Assembly: GCA_049680625.1 (NCBI GenBank)
Contig: JBAUID010000116.1
Span: 37,382-101,381 of the forward strand
Direction: 5' to 3'
Length of the DNA stretch: 64,000 nt
From: JAUIAI01 sp049680625
Lineage (GTDB): Bacteria; Pseudomonadota; Gammaproteobacteria; Burkholderiales; Burkholderiaceae_E
In this document: piece by piece, positions 41,639-49,647 of the stretch
How the letters are laid out: each line of letters begins with the position of its first letter
Numbering within the stretch: position 1 is the first letter of the stretch
Notes under the pieces: model-generated
Database searches by the model: none
What the model saw: the letters and a program-made list of their open reading frames with translations, nothing else
Told to the model about the DNA's origin: nothing
Position numbers and translations under genes: made by a program

Positions 41639-44177
41639 CACGATCGAATCGTCAACAGACGCATCTATGCCGACGGCAGAGAAAAAATCCGTTTCGACGG
41701 CGCCGGCCACCCGTTGGTTTCGACAGCAGCGGTGGACAGTCTTTGCTTTTCAGCGCCAGACATGGCAGGCAATGTTGCGAGGCCGGTCGGGGCTGGTCCA
41801 CGCCAGTACCGGATCCGGAAAAACCTACGCCGTTTGGTGGGGGGCATTGATGCGGGCCCGACAAAGGCAGCCTGACCAGTCAAAGCTGCGGCCGCCGCTA
41901 AGCATTCTCTGGCTGACCCCGATGCGGGCACTGGCAACAGATACCGTGAAGTCGCTGGCGCAGCCTTTGTCAACATTTGATCCGCAGTGGGATGTTGTCC
42001 TGCGCACTGGGGATACCTCATCAGCAGAGCGAGCCAGGCAAAACCGCCGACCGCCTTTTGCGATGGTGACAACACCGGAAAGCCTGACGCTGATGTTGAG
42101 TCAGGCTGACAGTGCTGCACGATTATCTGGTATTCATACCGTGATTGTTGACGAGTGGCACGAATTGCTGGGCAATAAGCGAGGCACGCAGGTGCAACTT
42201 GCCCTCGCCCGGTTGCAGCGTCTGAAAACCCTGCAAGGTTTGCAAGGCAGTAGCGCTCAGCTGTCGGTTTGGGGATTGTCAGCAACTCTTGGTAACCTGT
42301 CCGAAGCGATAAAAGTCTTATGCCAACCGGTTTGTGGCCCCGAAAACCTGCCCGTTCTCATTCAGGGTGGGCGGCGCAAAAAAATCCGTGTCGATACCTT
42401 GTTGCCAAAAGAGGCCGGACGTTTCCCCTGGGGCGGCCATCTTGGGATGGCGATGCGCGATCCCGTTATCGCGGAAATCGAACGTAGCTCCAATACACTT
42501 GTCTTCTGTAATACCCGCTCTCAGGCCGAGCTTTGGTATCAGGCCATTATTGAAGCGCGCCCTGAATGGGCCGGACTGATTGCCCTGCATCATGGCTCGC
42601 TTGATAGAAAAGTTCGCAACTGGGTAGAAGACGGGCTCAAAGACGGCTCACTTAAGGCGGTCGTTTGCACGGCGAGTCTTGATCTTGGGGTCGACTTCTC
42701 TCCCGTTGAACGGGTGCTGCAAATTGGCAGCGCAAAAGGTGTGGCGCGCTTGTTGCAGCGCGCCGGTCGCGCCGGCCACGCACCGGGCGGGGTTTCAAGA
42801 GTAACCCTGGTGCCGACTAATGCGTTGGAGCTTATCGAGTCAGCGGCTGCCCAGGACGCAATTGCAGCCGAACAAATTGAGGCGCGTGATATTCCGGTCG
42901 CGCCGCTTGATGTTCTCGTTCAACACCTGGTCACGGTTGCGCTGGGTACGGGTTTTGTCGCTGCTGAGTTGCTTGCCGAGTTAAAAACCTGTTATGCGTA
43001 TCAAGACCTGACCGAACAACAGTTTCAGTGGGCAATGGACTTTGTAACCCGTGGTGGCCCCAGCCTATATGCGTATCCCGAGTACAGTCGCTTACAGATC
43101 GACAGCGAGAACGTCTACCGGGTTCCGGATAAACAGATTGCCCGTCGTCATCGCATGTCAATTGGCACAATCGTATCTGACTCAGCGATGGCAGTACGTT
43201 ATCTCTCGGGTGGACGAATTGGAACGGTAGAAGAGAGCTTTATTTCCCGCCTGAATAAGGGGGATTGTTTCCTCTTTAACGGCAAACTGCTTGAGCTGAT
43301 CCGTACCCACGAAATGACGGCTTACGTGCGTCGTGCAAAAGGTCGGCGGGCAGCAGTGCCGCGTTGGGGCGGGGGCAGCATGCCGTTGTCCAGTGAGTTG
43401 TCGGCGGCCGTGCTTCAACGAGTCACCGAGGCCTCTCGGGGCGTCTTTGGCGGCCCGGAAATGCGTCTGATTCGACCGTTGCTGCGCACTCAACAGCAAT
43501 GGTCGGCATTGCCGGACCCGCGCCATTTTCTGATCGAGCACTATCGGTCCCGGGAGGGGCAACACGTTTTTATGTATCCGTTTGCCGGACGACATGTTCA
43601 TATTGGTCTGGCGTCGCTAATCGCATGGCGGCTCAGCAAGCGCAACCCGGCAACGTTTTCAATTGCCGTCAATGACTACGGTATCGAGTTATTGTCGCAT
43701 CAGACTGTTGACTGGACACCGTTGCGTGATGGTCGTGTTCTGGATGCTGACAATCTGTTGTCCGATGTATTGTCCAGTTTGAATTCCGGCGAACTGGCAC
43801 AACGGAGGTTTCGTGAGATTGCCCGAATTGCCGGCCTGGTTTTTCAGGGTTTTCCGGGAGCGCCCCGCGCGACCCGGCAGCTCCAGGCGTCAACCCAACT
43901 GTTTTTTGAAGTTTTTCGTGCCCATGATCCGGACAATATGCTGTTGGGACAGGCCGAGCGCGAGGTCCTCGAGCGTGAACTTGAAATTCGCCGCCTGACT
44001 GAAACCCTGAGCCGCCTGCGACAATGCAGGGCACGCTGGATTGATATCGAACGCCCAACCCCACTCGCATTTCCACTGATGGTTGAGCGACTGCGCGAAA
44101 AACTCAGCACCGAGAAATTGTCAGACCGTATCGCGCGGATCGTTGCTGATCTCGAGCGCCAGGCTGACGCCGGGTGA
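41628..44177 (+). CDS. Ligase-associated DNA damage response DEXH-box helicase (Lhr-like)
   Basis: Superfamily 2 helicase of the Lhr-core type that normally forms a four-gene module with an ATP-dependent ligase, an MBL-fold exonuclease and the phosphoesterase PdeM. The 849 residues contain Walker A ASTGSGKT (59-66), the DExH box as VDEWHELLGNKRG near 174-186, motif III LSATLGN near 225, motif VI LLQRAGRAGHAPGG near 376-389, and the long C-terminal Lhr-core region. The start is a GTG inside the DUF429 gene; an ATG 13 codons later is possible. PdeM follows 37 bases downstream. The intact ligase and exonuclease are not here. Confidence 0.9.
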   Translation: MVPDTIESSTDASMPTAEKKSVSTAPATRWFRQQRWTVFAFQRQTWQAMLRGRSGLVHASTGSGKTYAVWWGALMRARQRQPDQSKLRPPLSILWLTPMRALATDTVKSLAQPLSTFDPQWDVVLRTGDTSSAERARQNRRPPFAMVTTPESLTLMLSQADSAARLSGIHTVIVDEWHELLGNKRGTQVQLALARLQRLKTLQGLQGSSAQLSVWGLSATLGNLSEAIKVLCQPVCGPENLPVLIQGGRRKKIRVDTLLPKEAGRFPWGGHLGMAMRDPVIAEIERSSNTLVFCNTRSQAELWYQAIIEARPEWAGLIALHHGSLDRKVRNWVEDGLKDGSLKAVVCTASLDLGVDFSPVERVLQIGSAKGVARLLQRAGRAGHAPGGVSRVTLVPTNALELIESAAAQDAIAAEQIEARDIPVAPLDVLVQHLVTVALGTGFVAAELLAELKTCYAYQDLTEQQFQWAMDFVTRGGPSLYAYPEYSRLQIDSENVYRVPDKQIARRHRMSIGTIVSDSAMAVRYLSGGRIGTVEESFISRLNKGDCFLFNGKLLELIRTHEMTAYVRRAKGRRAAVPRWGGGSMPLSSELSAAVLQRVTEASRGVFGGPEMRLIRPLLRTQQQWSALPDPRHFLIEHYRSREGQHVFMYPFAGRHVHIGLASLIAWRLSKRNPATFSIAVNDYGIELLSHQTVDWTPLRDGRVLDADNLLSDVLSSLNSGELAQRRFREIARIAGLVFQGFPGAPRATRQLQASTQLFFEVFRAHDPDNMLLGQAEREVLERELEIRRLTETLSRLRQCRARWIDIERPTPLAFPLMVERLREKLSTEKLSDRIARIVADLERQADAG

Positions 44178-44214
44178 ATGTCGCCGTGACTGCCGCTGAA
44201 GATACAATCGGTTG

Positions 44215-44910
44215 ATGATGATTGCAGACGCATTAAACGGTGCCCAGGAGTTATCGATCCGAAACGGCAGCATTTGGTTGCTGCCAGAGGGTGGGGTGTT
44301 CGAGCCGCAAACCAACACTTTGCTGGTGGCTGACATTCACCTTGGCAAGGCAGACCGCTTCCGCCACCTGGGAGTACCTGTGCCCAACGGTCCAAACCAG
44401 GAAAGTCTGCGGCGGCTCTCTGGTCTGTTGGAAAAGTATCAGCCGGAACAACTGATATTTCTTGGTGATTTGGTTCATGATCGATTGCCAGCCCAACATC
44501 CGGTCTATGACGGTCTGGCTGAGTGGCGACATCAGTTCAGCGCCATACGAGTCACCCTCGTTCTGGGAAATCATGATCTAAAAGCCGGAACTCTGCCGGC
44601 CAACTGCGGCATTCAGTCGGTATCGCCGGGTTCCGTGGCGGGACCGTTGCGCTTGTTACACGAACCTGATCTACCGACACACGGGTCTGATCTGCACGCG
44701 GTTGCCGGCCATATTCATCCGGTTGTCCGGCTCAGCAGTTGCGGCGATTCGGTTCGAACCCGCTGCTTCTGGGCCCGCCCGGGGCTTACTATATTGCCGG
44801 CTTTTGGCGAGTTTACCGGGGGCTATCAGATAACCGCGAACGTGGGTGACCTGGTCTACGTGCCAGTCGAGCATACCGTTCATCGGCTTCCCCGGCTTGC
44901 TGCGGCCTGA
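44215..44910 (+). CDS. pdeM: Ligase-associated DNA damage response endonuclease PdeM
   Basis: Calcineurin-like metallophosphoesterase that accompanies the ligase-associated helicase. The start is one of two adjacent ATGs (44215 or 44218), giving 230-231 residues. The two-metal motifs are in order: VADIHLGKADRFRH (about 39-52), FLGDLVHDR (about 83-91), LVLGNHDLKAG (about 118-128) and VAGHIHPVVR (about 165-174). PEGGVFEPQTNTLLV near the start and the ending with FGEFTGGY are typical of this subgroup. It is the last gene of the module, directly after the helicase. Confidence 0.88.
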   Translation: MMIADALNGAQELSIRNGSIWLLPEGGVFEPQTNTLLVADIHLGKADRFRHLGVPVPNGPNQESLRRLSGLLEKYQPEQLIFLGDLVHDRLPAQHPVYDGLAEWRHQFSAIRVTLVLGNHDLKAGTLPANCGIQSVSPGSVAGPLRLLHEPDLPTHGSDLHAVAGHIHPVVRLSSCGDSVRTRCFWARPGLTILPAFGEFTGGYQITANVGDLVYVPVEHTVHRLPRLAAA

Positions 44911-45022
44911 CGTTCTCGCTACGAACGCCTGACATCGGTCGGCCACATCGCACCGCCGGGCGCGACGCGCTGCAAGCTTTGAAGGGTGGCCGGGTAAATT
45001 ACATCTATCCGAGTACACGCCG

Positions 45023-46903
45023 ATGTGCTGGGAGCCGTTTAGCCCTAACCTTGCAGAATCCGCCTTGGCCAAAAACAAACAAAAGCCGAAAAACACGAAG
45101 GACGAGGTTGTCGATTCTGTTGAATCGGCACTGAACCCTTCACCGACCAAGTCGATGGCGGTGACCGACGGCAGCGAAATTGGCATATCCGGTATTCGAC
45201 CCGCTGCACTTGGCATCAGTTCGAGACTGGCATTCAAAGTGGCCATATTCACGGCCGGGGTCAACGGTGGCCTGGCTTACCTGGTGACCCAAACCAGTCA
45301 TTTGAATCTGCTCTTCGAGAATTTCAAGCTAATCCATATTCTTTCCCTGATCATCGCCGTGACTACCGTGTTGACGGCCGCGGCGACGTTTTTTATCGCC
45401 CGGGGGGTCGCCAACCGGGTCAACCGGGTAGCCGAAGTGCTGGAGCGCACCCAGGCTGGTGACTACACCGTCAGGCTGAAGCTTGGCCTGGACGACGAAT
45501 TGGGATTGTTATCGCGGCGTGCCAACTTGTTGAGCTCGACCGCCGAGGTTCGCGAAAAACGCATTACTGAATCATCATTGACCGATGCCTTGACCGGGTT
45601 ACCAAACCGTGCGCTGCTGACCAACCGTCTAGAGCATGCGTTGAAGGCTGCCACTCGGGATAAAACAAGCTTTGCCGTTGCATTGATTGATTTGGACCGA
45701 TTTAAATGGGTTAACGACACCCTGGGTCATGATGCGGGTGATGTGTTACTAAAAGAAGTAGCCCGCCGCATGAAAGCAACGGTCAGGACAAGTGACACGG
45801 TGGCCCGCCTCGGCGGAGACGAATTTGTATTGCTGATGGCCGGCGATCTTGAGTCGGCACAGGCAGTGACCAAACACGTGCTTGAGGCGATGAAGACCCC
45901 GATGCAGTTGCAGGGACAAAACGTCGATATCGGTATGAGTATAGGAATTGCGGTTTATCCTGATCACGGTCGGGATTCCCTTGCCTTAATGCGTCACGCA
46001 GACAGCGCCATGTACAGCGCTAAACGCAAACAGGCAGGGCGATCAACTTACGAAGGTGATTCACGCGGTGCGCCGCCGACTCCGAACAATTTGTCTATGC
46101 TCGGTGAGATGCGTTCCGCCCTGGAGCAAGGGCAGTTTCATCTTGAGTATCAGCCTAAGCTGAACCTCGATAGTGGCTTGATTACCGGTCTCGAAGGCCT
46201 GGTGCGCTGGAAACATCCGAAGCGCGGGCGAGTGAATCCTGCTGATTTTATTCCCTTGGCCGAGCAAACCGGCTTTATGCGGGAACTGACCAGTTGGGTT
46301 GTCGGAGAAGGGGCGCGTTTTGCCGCCGAGCTGGCACGCAACGAGTTGGAAATCTGCGTATCGGTGAACGTGTCAGCCCAGGACATCGAGTCTCCCGATT
46401 TTGCCGGATCAATTCAGCGTACGCTCGAGCAAGAGTCTTTGCAACCGCAGCGCCTGTGCCTGGAAATTACCGAAACTGGTGTGATTAGCGAAACTGAAAC
46501 CGCCCTTAAGAATTTGCGCGCGGTTGCCAAGCTGGGCGTTTTGCTGTCGGTTGACGACTTTGGCACTGGTTATTCGTCATTGAAGCAATTGCAGGCCTTG
46601 CCGGTCAACGAGCTGAAGATAGATCGGGCCTTTGTTAACGGCATGAACGAAAGTCACCACAACGCGACTATTGTGAATTCAACCGTTGAGATGGCCCGTC
46701 AACTGGGCCTCAAAGTAGTGGCCGAAGGGGTTGAAACCGTTGCCGAGATGCGAGCCCTGGCCTCCATGGGTTGTGATGAGATTCAAGGCTTTTACCTGGC
46801 ACGCCCGATGGCGCCGGAACAAGTCGTCAGTTGGATTCAAATGCGGCATTCCCTGCACGACAGTTCGCGTGACGAATATTTCAAACTGCTGATTACGGGT
46901 TGA
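45023..46903 (+). CDS. GGDEF-EAL domain protein (cyclic-di-GMP turnover)
   Basis: Membrane protein of 626 residues with diguanylate cyclase and phosphodiesterase domains. A polar Lys/Ser/Pro N-terminus of about 70 residues precedes two hydrophobic segments (about 75-95 and 106-128), then a HAMP-like region (about 129-185). The GGDEF domain (about 190-345) keeps the active-site GGDEF at 264-268. The EAL domain (about 355-610) reads EGL at 391-393, but its glutamate and the downstream DDFGTGYSSL and KIDRAF motifs are intact, so phosphodiesterase activity remains possible. QGFYLARPM near 590 is typical. There is no operon partner. The start has only a weak ribosome site. Confidence 0.93.
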   Translation: MCWEPFSPNLAESALAKNKQKPKNTKDEVVDSVESALNPSPTKSMAVTDGSEIGISGIRPAALGISSRLAFKVAIFTAGVNGGLAYLVTQTSHLNLLFENFKLIHILSLIIAVTTVLTAAATFFIARGVANRVNRVAEVLERTQAGDYTVRLKLGLDDELGLLSRRANLLSSTAEVREKRITESSLTDALTGLPNRALLTNRLEHALKAATRDKTSFAVALIDLDRFKWVNDTLGHDAGDVLLKEVARRMKATVRTSDTVARLGGDEFVLLMAGDLESAQAVTKHVLEAMKTPMQLQGQNVDIGMSIGIAVYPDHGRDSLALMRHADSAMYSAKRKQAGRSTYEGDSRGAPPTPNNLSMLGEMRSALEQGQFHLEYQPKLNLDSGLITGLEGLVRWKHPKRGRVNPADFIPLAEQTGFMRELTSWVVGEGARFAAELARNELEICVSVNVSAQDIESPDFAGSIQRTLEQESLQPQRLCLEITETGVISETETALKNLRAVAKLGVLLSVDDFGTGYSSLKQLQALPVNELKIDRAFVNGMNESHHNATIVNSTVEMARQLGLKVVAEGVETVAEMRALASMGCDEIQGFYLARPMAPEQVVSWIQMRHSLHDSSRDEYFKLLITG

Positions 46904-46973
46904 TCATCGGCAGTACCGCCGCCTGCGCGCCGCCGGCCGCCAGCAATCACTAATCGTTCCTCAGTCTCAGTAC

Positions 46974-47014
46974 TTGACAAATCGGGCCAGATCTTTAATA
47001 GTACGACCGTTCGT
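46974..47014 (+). promoter_or_regulatory. Promoter and operator-like palindrome before the beta-oxidation TetR gene
   Basis: A perfect -35 hexamer TTGACA at 46974-46979 is followed at 14-17 bases by AT-rich TTTAATAG, a plausible but weak -10. Immediately after lies ACGACCGTTCGT (47003-47014), with matched outer halves (ACGA/TCGT), positioned like a TetR autoregulatory operator 8 bases before the ATG. No Shine-Dalgarno is visible. Confidence 0.45.
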
Positions 47015-47022
47015 TTTATTCT

Positions 47023-47688
47023 ATGGCGATTAAGTTGTCAGATTCCCCGAAGCGCAAAGGTCAGCAGACCAAAGCGTCAATTATTGTCGCAGCTACTGAG
47101 ATGGCGGCCCGGGATGGCCTCGAAGGCCTGACCATCGGCGCCCTCGCTGATCGTGCGGGTATGTCCAAAAGTGGCGTATTTGCTCATTTCGGTTCCCGCG
47201 AAGAACTCCAGTTGGCCGCGCTCAATGCCTATGAGCAAGTGTTTATCAATGAGATCCTGGCCCCGGCGCTCAAGCAGCCCAGGGGTTTGTCCCGCCTGGT
47301 CCATTTGGTTGAGCGCTGGCTTGCCTATACTGCCAATGAGGCCAGGAGTGGCTGCATTTTGGTTTCCGCTGCATTCGAATATCACAGCAGGCCTGGCGCG
47401 GTACGCGATGCCCTGGTTGCAATGATCAGTGGCTGGCAGCGCGAGTTAGCAACCGCAATTAAGCAGGCAGTTCAAACCGGTGAGTTGTTGCCCGATACCG
47501 ATGTTGATGATCTTGTCTTTGGTCTGAACGGGGTTGTGCTGGCCGTCCATCACGATGCCCGCCTGTTGCAGGACGCTGATGCTTTTTCAAGGGGGCGGAG
47601 CGCGTTTAATCGCTTGTTACAAACTGCGCTGGTTAATCCGGTGCCGGACCAAAAATTTGTTTCTGAATCTAACCAACCAACTAACTAA
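47023..47688 (+). CDS. TetR family regulator of the adjacent beta-oxidation genes
   Basis: TetR-type DNA-binding regulator of 221 residues. The N-terminal helix-turn-helix is clear: ASIIVAATEMAARDGLEGLT, then IGALADRAGMSKSGVFAHFG (about 18-57), with the recognition helix around SKSGVFAHF. The C-terminal ligand domain (about 70-200) resembles the TetR_C group found next to acyl-CoA genes. It stands 50 bases upstream of an acyl-CoA dehydrogenase on the same strand and presumably senses an acyl-CoA, as PsrA/FadR-like TetR proteins do. A candidate operator overlaps its own promoter region. Confidence 0.88.
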   Translation: MAIKLSDSPKRKGQQTKASIIVAATEMAARDGLEGLTIGALADRAGMSKSGVFAHFGSREELQLAALNAYEQVFINEILAPALKQPRGLSRLVHLVERWLAYTANEARSGCILVSAAFEYHSRPGAVRDALVAMISGWQRELATAIKQAVQTGELLPDTDVDDLVFGLNGVVLAVHHDARLLQDADAFSRGRSAFNRLLQTALVNPVPDQKFVSESNQPTN

Positions 47689-47738
47689 CCCAATTATCAA
47701 GTCACGGCCCGCGCGGCAGTGACCAGGAGTGCATCATC

Positions 47739-49523
47739 ATGGCCCAGTATTTACCACCGTTGCGCGACATGCAGTTTGTATTGCATGAACTCCTTGACGT
47801 CGAGCAGCAATTGTCGGCAATTCCGGCGCATGCCGATGTCAACCGTGAGCTTATCGACCAGGTACTGGAAGAGGGTGGGAAATTCTGTAGTGAAGTGGTT
47901 TTCCCGCTCAATCGCAATGGTGATGAACAAGGCTGTCGGCACGAGGGAAGCGGAATCGTTAAGACGCCGGACGGCTTTAAAGAGGCTTATCAACAGTATT
48001 GCGAAGCCGGATGGTCAACATTAACCGGCGATACCGACTTCGGTGGGCAGGGGTTGCCAAGCGTAATCGGCATGGCCATGCAGGAGATGCTCAACTCGGC
48101 CAATCAAGCGTGGACAATGTATCCCGGGCTGTCACACGGCGCCTACGAATGCCTGCATACCCACGGAACCGATGAGCAAAAATCTCTCTACCTGCCAAAA
48201 CTGGTGTCGGGTGAATGGACGGGCACGATGTGTCTGACCGAGCCACACTGCGGTACTGACCTTGGCATTCTCCGGACAAAGGCCGAGCCGGCCGGGGACA
48301 GGTCATACAAGATCACGGGTACCAAAATATTCATTTCAGCCGGGGAACACGATATGGCTGAAAACATTGTCCACCTTGTGCTGGCGCGCCTGCCCGACGC
48401 CCCTGAAGGCACCAAAGGAATTTCCCTGTTTATCGTTCCCAAGTTCTTGCCAAATGCTGACGCGAGCCTTGGTGATCGCAACGGCTTTCTGTGTGCCCGC
48501 ATTGAAGAAAAAATGGGTATTCACGGCAATGCTACCTGCGTCATGGACTTCGACGGTGCTACGGGCTGGCTGGTCGGCGAAGAGAACCGTGGTCTGAACG
48601 CGATGTTTGTCATGATGAATGCGGCCCGGATCGGGGTAGGTCTGCAGTCGCTGGGTTTGATGGAAGTGGCTTATCAGAATGCCGTTGTCTACGCCAAAGA
48701 GCGTCTGCAAATGCGCTCGCTGACCGGGCCGAAAGCACCTGACAAAGCGGCCGACCCCATTATTGTTCATCCCGACGTACGTCGAATGCTGTTGACCCAA
48801 CGCGCCTGGATCGAGGGCTCACGTGCATTTGCTGCCTGGTTGTCTTTACAAGCTGATATTGTTCAATCGCATCCTGACCAGGAGGTGCGTGAAGAGGCAG
48901 ATGGATTACTCGGTTTACTCACCCCCATTGTCAAAGCTTTTCTGACTGACAATGGTTTCGAGTCGACCAATATGGCCATGCAAATCTACGGCGGCCACGG
49001 CTACATTCGTGAATGGGGGATGGAGCAATACGTGCGCGACGCGCGTATCAACATGATTTACGAAGGCACCAACGGGATTCAGGCACTAGACCTCCTGGGT
49101 CGTAAAGTACTGCAAGACGGTGGCAGGCAACTCAAGATTTTTGGCGCAATGGTGCGCGATCTGGTTGAAGCTGAGGGCACCAACGAGGCTATGGCTGAGT
49201 TTATTGATCCCCTGGCTGACCTGGCCGGCCGGGTCGAAAAGTTCAGTATGGAAATTGGTATGAAAGCCATGCAAAACCCAGACGAAGTCGGCGCCGCGTC
49301 AGTGGACTACCTTCGGGTAATCGGCCATCTTGTGTTTGGCTATTTTTGGGCAAAAATGGCAAAAATTTCTCTCGAGAAACAAACAGAAGACAATTTCTAC
49401 AAAGCCAAACTGGCGGTTGCGAGATTCTATTTTGCACGCTTAATGCCAGAGGCGAAGTCCCGAATTCAGTCGGCGCGCTCGGGTTCGGCTAACCTGATGG
49501 ACGTGAACGAGGAGTGGTTCTGA
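47739..49523 (+). CDS. Acyl-CoA dehydrogenase
   Basis: FAD enzyme for the first step of fatty-acid beta-oxidation. The 594-residue length places it with the long bacterial acyl-CoA dehydrogenases that have an extra N-terminal segment and a C-terminal domain (about 470-590). The flavin-binding MCLTEPHCGTDLG is near 164-176 and GTKIFISAGEHDM near 193-205. The catalytic base is the Glu in NMIYEGTNGIQALDLLG near 440. An AGGAG ribosome site precedes the ATG. It lies downstream of the TetR gene and upstream of the HAD/ECH and thiolase genes, so together they make a complete beta-oxidation spiral. Confidence 0.95.
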   Translation: MAQYLPPLRDMQFVLHELLDVEQQLSAIPAHADVNRELIDQVLEEGGKFCSEVVFPLNRNGDEQGCRHEGSGIVKTPDGFKEAYQQYCEAGWSTLTGDTDFGGQGLPSVIGMAMQEMLNSANQAWTMYPGLSHGAYECLHTHGTDEQKSLYLPKLVSGEWTGTMCLTEPHCGTDLGILRTKAEPAGDRSYKITGTKIFISAGEHDMAENIVHLVLARLPDAPEGTKGISLFIVPKFLPNADASLGDRNGFLCARIEEKMGIHGNATCVMDFDGATGWLVGEENRGLNAMFVMMNAARIGVGLQSLGLMEVAYQNAVVYAKERLQMRSLTGPKAPDKAADPIIVHPDVRRMLLTQRAWIEGSRAFAAWLSLQADIVQSHPDQEVREEADGLLGLLTPIVKAFLTDNGFESTNMAMQIYGGHGYIREWGMEQYVRDARINMIYEGTNGIQALDLLGRKVLQDGGRQLKIFGAMVRDLVEAEGTNEAMAEFIDPLADLAGRVEKFSMEIGMKAMQNPDEVGAASVDYLRVIGHLVFGYFWAKMAKISLEKQTEDNFYKAKLAVARFYFARLMPEAKSRIQSARSGSANLMDVNEEWF

Positions 49524-49647
49524 TACGACCAGCCGGTACTCGGTATGGCCATTCTGACCGATACGAAACAGGGCAAAGACCAGTTTGAAGATGGTCATTT
49601 TGAAGGCCCGAACAACGGGATAACTTATAAGTGTTGGTCATCCAAGG

